Shown: positions 33,331 to 41,179 of the stretch, in pieces | Position numbering within the stretch: position 1 is the first letter of the stretch | Layout of the letters: each line of letters opens with the position of its first letter | Assembly (NCBI GenBank): GCA_028875335.1 | Contig: JAPPEF010000125.1 | Coordinates: 1 to 44,957, forward strand | Reading direction: 5' to 3' | Source of the DNA: Gemmatimonadota bacterium | GTDB taxonomy: Bacteria > Latescibacterota > UBA2968 > UBA8231 | Length of the DNA: 44,957 nt | Program-made: the position numbers and the translations under genes | The notes under the pieces: model-generated | The model's database searches: none | The model's input: the letters and a program-made list of their open reading frames with translations, nothing else | What the model was told of the DNA's origin: nothing

Positions 33331-33416
33331 GGTGGAGGCGATTAGATTATTAGTAGTTGATTGATCGGCATTTAGGCGTCCGTAAACAGTACATATAGCG
33401 ACGAGAGGAGGGCGAT

Positions 33417-33968
33417 ATGCTCAGCCCCAATCCAGCCGTCAAGTTCACCTACGAGGACTACCAGCACACCCCGGACGACAAGCGCTACGAGTTATTGGAC
33501 GGAGAGTTGATTATGGTCCCTGCACCCAATCTAGGGCACCAGAGAATTGGCATCCGGCTAGGAGCGTTGCTCCATGTTTTCGTACAGGAGAGGAGTTTAG
33601 GCGAAGTCTTTTTTGCCCCCTGCGACGTGGTGCTGTCGAACACAGACGTGGTACAGCCAGACCTACTGTTCGTCTCCAATAAGCGAGCGCACCTGCTGCT
33701 CGGCGGTGATAATGTTCGTGGTGCACCGGACTTGGTCGTCGAGATCCTCTCCCCCTCCACCGCCGGGCAGGACCGGACGCTCAAACGCGCTCTGTACGTC
33801 AAACACGGTGTGAAGGAGTACTGGCTGGTTGATCCAGACGCCCGGACGGTGACGGTGCTGCGGCTCGGCGAAGATGCCTTTGAGGTGGAGGCCATCTACG
33901 GCGAGGGGCAGACGATGAGCTCGCCCACGCTCACAGGTTTCTCTGTTGGCTTAAACGAGATTTTCTAG
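33417..33968 (+). CDS. Uma2-family (DUF820) endonuclease-like protein
   Basis: A 183-residue Uma2 protein. The PD-(D/E)xK nuclease core is visible as VVQPDLLFVS and DLVVEILSPSTAGQDRTLKRALYVKHGVKEYWLVDPDARTV. This family is very common in Cyanobacteria and some uncultured lineages, and its biological role is unclear. GAGAGGAGG precedes ATG 33417. Its stop shares one base with the GTG start of the redoxin gene, so they are coupled. Confidence 0.88.
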   Translation: MLSPNPAVKFTYEDYQHTPDDKRYELLDGELIMVPAPNLGHQRIGIRLGALLHVFVQERSLGEVFFAPCDVVLSNTDVVQPDLLFVSNKRAHLLLGGDNVRGAPDLVVEILSPSTAGQDRTLKRALYVKHGVKEYWLVDPDARTVTVLRLGEDAFEVEAIYGEGQTMSSPTLTGFSVGLNEIF

Positions 33969-34489
33969 TGTTTCTGCCCTTGGCAGCCGCGATCCTCATC
34001 GCCCTCGCCGGCTGCAATTCCAATCCGGTCTCCACAGGCGGTCGAGCGCCTGCTTTCACCTTACCTGCGGCGGATGGGACTTCTGTTTCCCTATCCGACT
34101 TACTCGACAACCGCGCGGCGGCGGTACTGCTGTTCTATAGAGGATTCTTCTGAGGTTCCTGTCGGAGCCAACTAGGTGAGTTGGCAGATGTATATCCCGA
34201 GTTTCTAAAGCGAAATGTGTCGCTTGCGGCGATCAGCACGGATGACACCGCCGACGCGCTGAAAATGGTGGAGCTCACCGGCGCTGAATTCGCTATTCTG
34301 TCAGACAAGGACGCCGAGGTGGCCAAGGATTACGGAGTTTACAACCTCCTGAATGACGGCGTCGCGACTCCATCTGCTGTCATCGTCTCGCCTAGGGGCG
34401 ACATCGAATGGAAATACGTAGGGAGAAGCATCTCCGACCGGCCGATGCCCGATGAAATCTTGGCTCAAGTCGATCAATTGATACAGTGA
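33968..34489 (+). CDS. Selenocysteine-containing redoxin lipoprotein (UGA-decoded)
   Basis: A 173-residue redoxin (AhpC/TSA, peroxiredoxin-like) if UGA at 34151-34153 is read as selenocysteine 62. The lipobox LIALAGC (Cys16) makes it a probable periplasmic lipoprotein. The domain opens APAFTLPAADGTSVSLSDLL; FYRGFF-U-GSCRSQLGELADVYPEF matches the family's FYRGxWCPxCxxQL, so U replaces the first Cys of CxxC and Cys65 is kept. After the UGA the same frame runs 112 codons with conserved redoxin segments (AISTDDTADALKMVELTGAEFAILSD, GVATPSAVIVSPRGDIEWKYVG). A bacterial SECIS-like hairpin follows. Start GTG 33968, no clear ribosome site; coupling from Uma2 is likely. Standard gene calling would split it. 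A nonsense mutation in a plain Cys gene is the alternative. Confidence 0.8.
34167..34185 (+). promoter_or_regulatory. SECIS-like hairpin after the redoxin UGA
   Basis: GCCAACT-AGGTG-AGTTGGC forms a perfect 7-bp stem with a 5-nt loop. The loop begins 20 nt after the UGA and holds AGGU, as in the E. coli fdhF SECIS loop that SelB recognises; the expected UGA-to-loop distance is roughly 16-37 nt. A smaller hairpin GGTTCC-TGTC-GGAGCC (34154-34169) overlaps its first bases. Confidence 0.7.
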
Positions 34490-34537
34490 ATCGTCCTGAT
34501 TCAACGGCTTGATGAGTAGGGCTGTTGGTCTGCTCGC

Positions 34538-34798
34538 TCATGGAAGAGGAGTTTTTTTCTTTTCGGGCCTGTGAGCGACGCCGAGCAGTCCGTCAATGGA
34601 CAGATCCTCGTCGAGTAGTGGCCAGTGAATACCGTAGCCTGAAGGAGAGATTTCAAAGAGGTTTTTTTCTTTGTCAGACGCATTTTGCAGAGCAGGGGAT
34701 ATTTCGCTCACGCGAAAGGTTTTTTCTCGACCATCGATAGTCAAAACCATGCAATCCCCGTCAAAGTGCAATCCGGTTACTCGATGATGTTTTTTCAT
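34538..34798 (-). CDS. DUF2442 domain protein
   Basis: An 86-residue DUF2442 protein, normal length. The conserved end FEISPSGYGIHWPLLDEDLSIDGLL is clear. DUF2442 genes usually follow a DUF4160 gene with overlapping stop/start, and the pair is treated as a candidate toxin-antitoxin or small regulator module. Here ATG 34798 overlaps the TGA of a DUF4160-like tail (ATGA). Function is unknown. Confidence 0.85.
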   Translation of the reverse strand: MKKHHRVTGLHFDGDCMVLTIDGREKTFRVSEISPALQNASDKEKNLFEISPSGYGIHWPLLDEDLSIDGLLGVAHRPEKKKTPLP

Positions 34799-34905
34799 TG
34801 CTGACGCCTCCGCTGAAATTCTTCCCATTGTTGTTCAATATATTCAAAATGCTCAAAAATTATCTTCTTGATTTCTCTTTTTTTAACCTCCAGAGAAGAA
34901 TAACC
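34795..34905 (-). pseudogene. C-terminal remnant of a DUF4160-like protein
   Basis: 36 codons read GYSSLEVKKREIKKIIFEHF...QQWEEFQRRRQQ, the usual C-terminal helix pair of DUF4160 proteins (GFxxxELxxIxxIIxEN...W). The conserved N-terminal half is missing; instead the frame directly continues that of the OLD-like nuclease after its TGA. The stop overlaps the DUF2442 start, as in intact pairs. I infer a deletion that joined the two loci. Confidence 0.5.
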
Positions 34906-36633
34906 TCAAGAATTCCCGTTCCACGAGTCAATGCGCTCGACGATCTGTTTCATCTGTTCTTCCCACTCGAATCGTCCCTCCATTACTTCTTTGGTCATAT
35001 ACCGGGTGCTCGAAATGGCTAAGGCTACCTTGTCTATGCTCTTTCTCCCCATGTTCTTTTCGGTATATGACTCCCAACAATCATGTTTTTCGGGATCTGG
35101 CAGCGATGGCAATCTTGTAACTTCTGAGAGGACAGAACCAGGAAGGTAGTTCTCAATTTCCTTGGCGTCAGTAATCCAAATGTGCGCGCCGTCTATCTTT
35201 TCAATTTCTTCGCGAATCCTCTCTACTCTCGGCTTTAGGTCAGAATTCTCGGCCTCTCGATCACCGTCGCACACAACGATGAGGTTGTGATTGATTTGGA
35301 AAAGATTGGCGAGTTCGGCGACCTCGTCCCCGTCTTCGGGCGATGTGAACTGGACTTTTGCTAGGAGCGCACCGCCGTAGAATACGCACTGATAATCGCG
35401 GCCTTCTCGAAGACTGCCATCTGTGTAAAGCTCAATCCAACGATTGAGATAAATGCGATCCGAAGGGCCCTCTACCCAAATGAGTCCGTTCGCTTGGAGC
35501 AAATCCGAGGGCCTTGCTCCCAATTCGGAAATTATCTTGATAAGATTAGAATGCGTGTGGACGGTTTCCGTGTGGGCGGACTCGCCATCGTGGAGTACGC
35601 GGATAATCTGGGCATTATCAGATATGCCAAAAAAGTCGAGGGCGATGCTGGAATGGGTCGTAAGGAAGACCGTCGCTTTTTTGTTGACGGCGTAGTTTTC
35701 AAGATACTGGAATAACCGCCGTAAGAGGGCAGGGTGGAGGTTGTTTTCAAGCTCCTCGAAGGCGAACGTGAACAGAGACTTATCCTTTTCCTCAATTTTG
35801 GGAACGACCAATAGATTGAGGAGAACTAGGAAAACGGTCTTCAGGCCGCTTCCCGATTTACTGAGGGGAATCAACCCTTTCGTCGCCTCGCCGAGATAGA
35901 TCTCCCAATGGTCCTTTATCGTCTCTGACTGTGCTTCATCGTGAACTTGTACTTGTATCTCTGAAAACTGGCTATCACCGCCAAATATCGAGTTCAGCGC
36001 GGTCAGAAGTTCCTCTTGGATAACCTCTCGTGGGAGTTTCTCAGACGTGATGAATCGACGTATTATGTTTGTAGTTCCTTGTCCCTCAGAGCCAAGATCC
36101 AATGCTGTGTCTGGTAGTTCAATCTTGATGTCCCGGTCTGCAAGGAGCCTGCGGAGAGACCTCCCATTAAGACGGTGCGTTACGTTGCTCAGAACCTTAT
36201 AAATGTTTGAACGTCTTTCATCGACTGAGTGTTCAGAAAAAAGGTGACTGCGAGTTGTTAGACCACACCCTATGTCGAAATCTTCTGGAAATCTTACGTC
36301 CGATACCTTATTTGCGATAACTTCCCAAGTCACTGCTATGTCGACGAAATACTGTCCATGGTCATTCCAGTGGTCCCCACCAAGGTAGCCTCCGCTTGTA
36401 CGTTCCGAAAAAACACTCTTCAGCGAATTTTCGTCCAACACACCACTGAACCGGTACTCCCACTCACGGTCGAACAGTTTGCCGTCGCATAGTGCTTCAA
36501 CCAAGTCCAATAAATGGGATTTTCCAGAGTTATTACGTCCAATAATGACGTTGATCGGCTTGATTGTATCGAAGCCGACCCAATCTTTTTTGAAACAGCT
36601 ATGTCCTTTGAAGTATATAGAATCGGCTTTCAT
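34906..36633 (-). CDS. OLD-like AAA ATPase with TOPRIM nuclease domain
   Basis: A 575-residue protein. The ATPase part has Walker A GRNNSGKS (32-39), signature LSKSGSGLKTV near 280, Walker B FTFAFEELENNLHP near 310 and the H-loop TTHSS near 345. The C-terminal TOPRIM part has IWVEGPSDRIYL and VVCDGDREAE (Glu, and the Asp pair that binds metal). This is the class 1 OLD family (as in Gabija GajA), ATP-controlled DNA nucleases used in phage defence. No GajB-type UvrD helicase is adjacent. The start ATG at 36633 overlaps the stop of an HsdS remnant. It lies in an AT-richer patch with toxin genes and broken R-M parts, so a defence role is likely but unproven. Confidence 0.88.
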   Translation of the reverse strand: MKADSIYFKGHSCFKKDWVGFDTIKPINVIIGRNNSGKSHLLDLVEALCDGKLFDREWEYRFSGVLDENSLKSVFSERTSGGYLGGDHWNDHGQYFVDIAVTWEVIANKVSDVRFPEDFDIGCGLTTRSHLFSEHSVDERRSNIYKVLSNVTHRLNGRSLRRLLADRDIKIELPDTALDLGSEGQGTTNIIRRFITSEKLPREVIQEELLTALNSIFGGDSQFSEIQVQVHDEAQSETIKDHWEIYLGEATKGLIPLSKSGSGLKTVFLVLLNLLVVPKIEEKDKSLFTFAFEELENNLHPALLRRLFQYLENYAVNKKATVFLTTHSSIALDFFGISDNAQIIRVLHDGESAHTETVHTHSNLIKIISELGARPSDLLQANGLIWVEGPSDRIYLNRWIELYTDGSLREGRDYQCVFYGGALLAKVQFTSPEDGDEVAELANLFQINHNLIVVCDGDREAENSDLKPRVERIREEIEKIDGAHIWITDAKEIENYLPGSVLSEVTRLPSLPDPEKHDCWESYTEKNMGRKSIDKVALAISSTRYMTKEVMEGRFEWEEQMKQIVERIDSWNGNS

Positions 36634-36779
36634 AAAACGGCTTTCTCTCTCACGTCAATTTTGCCGGTCTCGGCGTTGGTGATGAGGGCGGAACGGTACT
36701 CTTGCAGATCGTTCGTAGCAGCCTCGATTTTTGCTGCCAGCGTGCCGTTTTTTACCTTCTCGTGGTCGAGGGAGGCAAC
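36630..36779 (-). pseudogene. C-terminal remnant of type I restriction specificity subunit HsdS
   Basis: The frame VASLDHEKVKNGTLAAKIEAA...LQEYRSALITNAETGKIDVRE aligns residue for residue with the conserved HsdS end (VAYLDRETAKIDALIAKIEAAIERLQEYRTALI...TGKIDVRE). The rest of HsdS, and HsdM/HsdR, are absent; upstream codons (to 36866) read unrelated sequence. Its stop overlaps the OLD-like ATPase start. A type I R-M locus was probably replaced or truncated when the ATPase gene arrived. Confidence 0.72.
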
Positions 36780-36974
36780 GGACAGCGCTACAGCGCAGCA
36801 TCGTAGCGAACCTATAAATATAAAGGGATGTTGAGGCATAATCGAATTTTCTCTTATTTGGAGCATGGATATTGATCCGCTCCGCGTGAAAGGGGTGTGT
36901 TCCTCCGTCGCCAGACTCGACAGACCGTCCTCGCAAGGCGATATTGAGCGCGGTGCTTACTCGGAAGGAGTCAA

Positions 36975-37205
36975 ATGAACCTGCAACACACGATCAAAGC
37001 GTTCATCAGGTCGGGCGAGACCCACTACGTTGCCGAGTGCGTCGAGTTGGCCGTTGTAACGCAAGGCGTCACTTTAGACGAAACCTTAGCCAACCTCCGC
37101 GAAGCGGTCGCACTGCATATAGAGGGCGAAGATCTCTCGACTTTCGGCCTAATGCCGGATCCGACTATCTTGGTTACCATGGAATTGGAACCGGCGATTG
37201 CCTAG
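36975..37205 (+). CDS. hicB: HicB-like antitoxin
   Basis: A 76-residue HicB protein: the partial RNase H-like fold reads HTIKAFIRSGETHYVAECVELAVVTQG then TLDETLANLREAVALHIEGED. No separate DNA-binding tail is present, so it belongs to the short type that mainly sequesters the toxin. AAGGAGTCAA precedes ATG 36975. It overlaps the HicA gene by 8 bp; the antitoxin-first order is the reverse of the usual hicAB. Confidence 0.87.
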   Translation: MNLQHTIKAFIRSGETHYVAECVELAVVTQGVTLDETLANLREAVALHIEGEDLSTFGLMPDPTILVTMELEPAIA

Positions 37206-37443
37206 GCTAAGACGACTCTCTGGGGACCAAGTCGTCCGTATACTAGCAAAATTCGGTTTCCGCGTTCACTCCCAGCGCGGGAGTCACATCAAACTACGGC
37301 GAACTTTAGAGGCTGGCACATCTCAAACGCTCACGGTACCTCGGCACCGAGAGTTGGACATCGGAACGCTGAATGCCATCATGCGTCAGGCGTCCCGGTT
37401 TATTCCTGAAGACGAATTGCGTCGAGAATTTTACACAGACTGA
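37198..37443 (+). CDS. hicA: HicA-type mRNA interferase toxin
   Basis: An 81-residue HicA toxin. The double-stranded RNA-binding-like fold shows SGDQVVRILAKFGFRVHSQRGSHIKLRR with the catalytic His30 (GSH), then TVPRHRELDIGTLNAIMRQA. It cleaves mRNA when freed from HicB. The start is TTG 37198, inside the HicB end, so expression depends on coupling to antitoxin translation. Confidence 0.87.
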   Translation: MPRLRRLSGDQVVRILAKFGFRVHSQRGSHIKLRRTLEAGTSQTLTVPRHRELDIGTLNAIMRQASRFIPEDELRREFYTD

Positions 37444-37488
37444 GACTGATTAAACGCGGCACATCTTATTTCTGACAAGGAGCAACAC

Positions 37489-39096
37489 ATGAGTAGGGTA
37501 GATCAGATCGGCTGGCACGCCCAGAGCAAAACCGGCGTTATTGCGGCTGGTGGTGCCGGGGCGGTAGCCGCTGGTATTGAAATTCTCAGCGCGGGCGGCA
37601 ATGCAGCCGATGCCGCTGCCGGTGCGATTCTCGCGCTCAACGTCACCGATCACGGGGCCTGTTCCATCGGCGGGGAAGTGCCGGTGCTCGTCTGGGATGG
37701 GAACGCGGTCAAGTCGCTGTCCGGCCAGGGGCGCGCGCCGCTGTCGTCGGAGGCTGTTGCTTGGTACATGGAGCACGGCATCCCGGACCGCGACATCAAG
37801 ATGGCCCCGGTGCCCTCGGTCGTGGATTTGTGCATCACCCTTTTGCAGCAATACGGCACGCAGAGCTTTGCCGCGATTGTCGCGCCGACCTTGGCTCTGC
37901 TCGACGCAGGCGAGGAGGCGTGGCACCCCGACTTGGCGCGGACGCTGCGGCGCATGGTGGAGGAGGAACACCGCGCCACTGGCAATCGCCAAGAGAAGCT
38001 GCAAGCGGCCTGCGATCACTTCTATGGCCGCCGCGCCGAGCACGGTGATATAGCTGAGGACTTAGAGGAATTTTACATAGAGCAGGGCGGGTTCTTGCGC
38101 CGAGCGGATCTGGCCGCCCACAGGACCTTGATCGAAGAGCCGGTGGCAGTCGATTACCGGGGCTACCAAGTGTACAAGTGCGGCCCTTGGACCCAAGGCC
38201 CCTATCTGTGCCAAGCCCTGCGGCTGCTCGAAGGGTTTGATCTCAAAAGCATGGGTTATTGCTCAGCCGACTACGTCCACGCGGTCGTCGAAGCGATGAA
38301 GCTGGCCATGGCCGACCGCGACGCGCACTACGGCGACCCCCTGTTTGTGGATGTGCCCATGAACGCCTTGCTGTCCGACGAATATACCCAGCTCCGGCAG
38401 CCTTTGATCGACATGGGGCAAGCCGCGTTGGACGCTCGTCCTGGCGACCCGCTCGGCATGAAGGCACTGCAAGAGGGAGGCGTGTTCCAGCCCGGCGTCG
38501 GCGGCACCACCACGTGCGTGGTAGCCGACCGCTGGGGCATGGTCGTATCGGCCACGCCGAGCGCGAATGTGTATCACGCTGGCGGCACCGGCAGCACAGG
38601 CGTCTCGTATGGCAACCGCCTGCGCAGCCTCAACACGACTCCTGGACACCCCAATTGTATCGCGCCGGGTAAGCGGCCCCGCATCACCCTGACGCCTACG
38701 ATGGTGCTCAAAGACGGTGCGCCCGTGTTGGCCATCAGCGTGGCTGGCGGTGATTTGCAAGATCAGGCGACTTTGAACCTGTTGCTCGACTTTGTGGAGT
38801 TTGGGATGCAGCCGGCCGAAGCGGTCGTTGCGCCGCGCTTTGCCACGGATCACCACGAGGACTCGTTTGATCCCAATCCGGTGCGAGAGCAGACGTTTAT
38901 ACAGGCTGGCTCTTTGGCTATCAGTTCAGCGGTTGATTCAGAGGTGCGGGACGAACTGGCGCGGCGCGGCCACCAAGTCGAGGCCCGCAACGGCCCCATC
39001 GCCACTCCGGTCATGCTGTGGGCCGACGCGGGCACGTACTACGCGGCTGGCGATCCGGCTGCGGGTCGCCATGCGGCAGGGCTAGATGGAGACTAG
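37489..39096 (+). CDS. Gamma-glutamyltransferase family protein (second copy type)
   Basis: A 535-residue GGT-family proenzyme. SAGGNAADAAAGAILALNV (34-52) and the predicted nucleophile Thr341 in GGTTTCVVAD are clear. The Ser-Ser motif is RPRITLTP here, not RPLSS, and the His after the nucleophile is Cys. It is not a close copy of the other GGT-like protein. No signal peptide is seen. AAGGAG precedes ATG 37489. It is followed by a DUF6785 membrane protein, so the product may be linked to transport of an amide or glutamyl-like compound; that is inference. Confidence 0.86.
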   Translation: MSRVDQIGWHAQSKTGVIAAGGAGAVAAGIEILSAGGNAADAAAGAILALNVTDHGACSIGGEVPVLVWDGNAVKSLSGQGRAPLSSEAVAWYMEHGIPDRDIKMAPVPSVVDLCITLLQQYGTQSFAAIVAPTLALLDAGEEAWHPDLARTLRRMVEEEHRATGNRQEKLQAACDHFYGRRAEHGDIAEDLEEFYIEQGGFLRRADLAAHRTLIEEPVAVDYRGYQVYKCGPWTQGPYLCQALRLLEGFDLKSMGYCSADYVHAVVEAMKLAMADRDAHYGDPLFVDVPMNALLSDEYTQLRQPLIDMGQAALDARPGDPLGMKALQEGGVFQPGVGGTTTCVVADRWGMVVSATPSANVYHAGGTGSTGVSYGNRLRSLNTTPGHPNCIAPGKRPRITLTPTMVLKDGAPVLAISVAGGDLQDQATLNLLLDFVEFGMQPAEAVVAPRFATDHHEDSFDPNPVREQTFIQAGSLAISSAVDSEVRDELARRGHQVEARNGPIATPVMLWADAGTYYAAGDPAAGRHAAGLDGD

Positions 39097-39180
39097 CGCA
39101 GCGGAATTGCGAGTGCGAGGCATTGGAACCATATTGTCCGCGTTTAATCCCGATAGAATCGCCTCTGAAGCTGGCTTTTG

Positions 39181-41178
39181 ATGACGTCGCCGACTGCGGC
39201 CCCTATATATCGAGAAGAGCATACTCGCCAAGGTGCGGCCAGCGGCCTAACGCTCCGCTCCTTAGTGCTCGGCGTCATCCAAGTCCTCGTAGTGTGTTTG
39301 GGCGCGCCCTATGCCATCTGGGTCTTGGGGTCCTCTGAGATCACGTGGTCGTTCTTTCCGATTGCCGTCGGCTTCTCGTTCTGCTGCCTCATCCTGCTCA
39401 ACATCCTGCTCAAGACGATCAACCCCGGCTGGGCCTTGCGGCCGGCCGAGATGATCACGGTCGTCGTCATGGGCTTGGTGACGACCGGCATCCCCATCTT
39501 CATGATGGGCTATGTGCTGTCGATCCCCACCACGCCCTATTACTTTGCCTCGGCTGAAAACCAGTGGGGCACGTACGTCTTGCCCTACCTACCGGCGTGG
39601 CTGTTGCCGAGCAATGACGGCTTGGCCATGACTTGGTTTTTCGAAGGGCTGCCCATAGGTGAGCCGATGCCTTGGGGCACCCTGCTCGATGCGTGGGCCA
39701 TGCCGCTGTTTTGGTGGCTGAGCTTTATATGGACTTTGTACGCGGTCTGTTTTTGCCTCGTCGTCATATTGCGCAAGCAGTGGGTCGAGCGCGAGCGGCT
39801 GGCCTATCCGCTGATGGAAGTGCCGCAAGCTCTGGTGGCGGACGCCGATGGCCCTGCGCGCGTGCCGGCCGTCTTGCGCAACAAGGTCTTTTGGATGGGG
39901 GCGGCAATACCCCTGTGCATTGTCTTGTGGAACATCGTCGGCTTTTTCTTCCACTTCTTTCCCAGGATCGAATGGCACCATCCCATCCAGATCGCGCACG
40001 GCTTTCCGACCATTAATATCCGCTTCTACTTTCCTGTTGTTGGCTTCATGTATTTCGCCAACCTCAACGTCACCTTCAGCATCTGGTTTTTCTATTTGTT
40101 GCTGTTGGTCGAAGAGGGTCTGTTTAACCGCTTTGGCGTTGGGGTTACGGAGGCAGACAACTTCGTGTGGGGCTTGCCATCTACATCTTGGCAGTGCTGG
40201 GGAGCTTTTGTGGTGCTGGTGCTGTGGGGGCTGTGGATGGCGCGCGATCACCTAAAAGACGTGGCACGCAAGGCATGGAATCCCGCTCATCCGGTTGACG
40301 ACAGCCGCGAGCTGATGTCCTATCGCAGCGCAGTCGTCGGCCTGTTGGTCGGGGTCGTCTATATGCTGGCGTGGCTCAACAAGGCCGGCATGGAAATGTC
40401 GGTGGCTGCGTTTTTCTTGGGCGGCGTGCTGATTGCCTACTTGGGCATTACCCGCTTGGTGGTGCAGGCCGGCGTCTTCTACCTGACGACGCCCGTAGTC
40501 AGCCAAGCCATGACCATGATGACTTTTGGCACGGGTGCGATTTCGCCGACGGGTTTGGCGGCCTTGGGGATGAGTTATGGGTTTTTCAGCGATGTGCAGT
40601 CGATTTTTATGCCGTCGGCTGCCCATGCCACCCGGCTGCACGACGCCATGCGCATGAGCCGCCGCGGCCTGTGTTTAGCCATTGCGCTGGCCCTCTTGAT
40701 CGGCTTTATCGCCGCCATTGTGTACGTCATTATCATGGCCTACGAGCAGGGGGCTTCCAACTTCAACTCCTGGTTTTTCCGCGTCTCCTCGGGCGCGGGG
40801 GTGCGCTCCTTTGAAGACGCGATGAGTAAGATAAAAACCCCGGCCGATTTCCACGCGCAAAAGTTAGGCTTCTTTGGCATCGGTGCGGCAGCTATGACGG
40901 TTTTGACGTTTATGCAGTATCGCTTCCCGTGGTGGCCCCTGCACCCGGTGGGCTTGGCCATCTCTGCGATCTGGATGGTGCGCAATCAAGCCCCGGCGAT
41001 CTTTGTGTCTTGGGCGGCCAAGAGCTTGATTATGCGCTTTGGCGGCATCGAGCTATACCGCAAGGCTGCGCCGTTTTTCATCGGCCTGATTCTCGGACAC
41101 TTCTTCGGGGTGGGGATCTCGTTTATCGTCGATATGATTTTCTTCCCCGGCAACGGCCATCCGATTCTGCACGGCTGA
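39181..41178 (+). CDS. Large polytopic membrane protein, DUF6785/DUF6784 type (second)
   Basis: A 665-residue homologue of the 7770-9668 protein, with about 14 membrane segments and the same landmarks (YYFASAENQWGTYVLPYLPAWLLP; ILRKQWVERERLAYPLMEVPQALV; FPWWPLHPVGLA...FGGIELYRKAAPFFIGLILGHF). Overall similarity is moderate, so they are old paralogues. Whether they transport or act enzymatically is unknown. I chose ATG 39181 over the TTG before it; the ribosome site is weak. Confidence 0.82.
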   Translation: MTSPTAAPIYREEHTRQGAASGLTLRSLVLGVIQVLVVCLGAPYAIWVLGSSEITWSFFPIAVGFSFCCLILLNILLKTINPGWALRPAEMITVVVMGLVTTGIPIFMMGYVLSIPTTPYYFASAENQWGTYVLPYLPAWLLPSNDGLAMTWFFEGLPIGEPMPWGTLLDAWAMPLFWWLSFIWTLYAVCFCLVVILRKQWVERERLAYPLMEVPQALVADADGPARVPAVLRNKVFWMGAAIPLCIVLWNIVGFFFHFFPRIEWHHPIQIAHGFPTINIRFYFPVVGFMYFANLNVTFSIWFFYLLLLVEEGLFNRFGVGVTEADNFVWGLPSTSWQCWGAFVVLVLWGLWMARDHLKDVARKAWNPAHPVDDSRELMSYRSAVVGLLVGVVYMLAWLNKAGMEMSVAAFFLGGVLIAYLGITRLVVQAGVFYLTTPVVSQAMTMMTFGTGAISPTGLAALGMSYGFFSDVQSIFMPSAAHATRLHDAMRMSRRGLCLAIALALLIGFIAAIVYVIIMAYEQGASNFNSWFFRVSSGAGVRSFEDAMSKIKTPADFHAQKLGFFGIGAAAMTVLTFMQYRFPWWPLHPVGLAISAIWMVRNQAPAIFVSWAAKSLIMRFGGIELYRKAAPFFIGLILGHFFGVGISFIVDMIFFPGNGHPILHG

Positions 41179-41179
41179 T

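Noticed and set aside
34181..34489. A separate short gene after a truncated lipoprotein
   Set aside because: The frame is the direct continuation of the upstream redoxin through UGA, with the second redox Cys on the far side. No ribosome site supports an independent start.
34906..34908. Second Sec-coding UGA (OLD-like nuclease stop)
   Set aside because: The same frame continues after it, but there is no Cys-like position in the family here and no stem-loop in the next 40 nt. It is better read as a true stop followed by a gene remnant.
34906..36633. Complete Gabija defence system
   Set aside because: The OLD-like nuclease resembles GajA, but no UvrD-type helicase (GajB) is beside it; the neighbours are an HsdS fragment and DUF2442.
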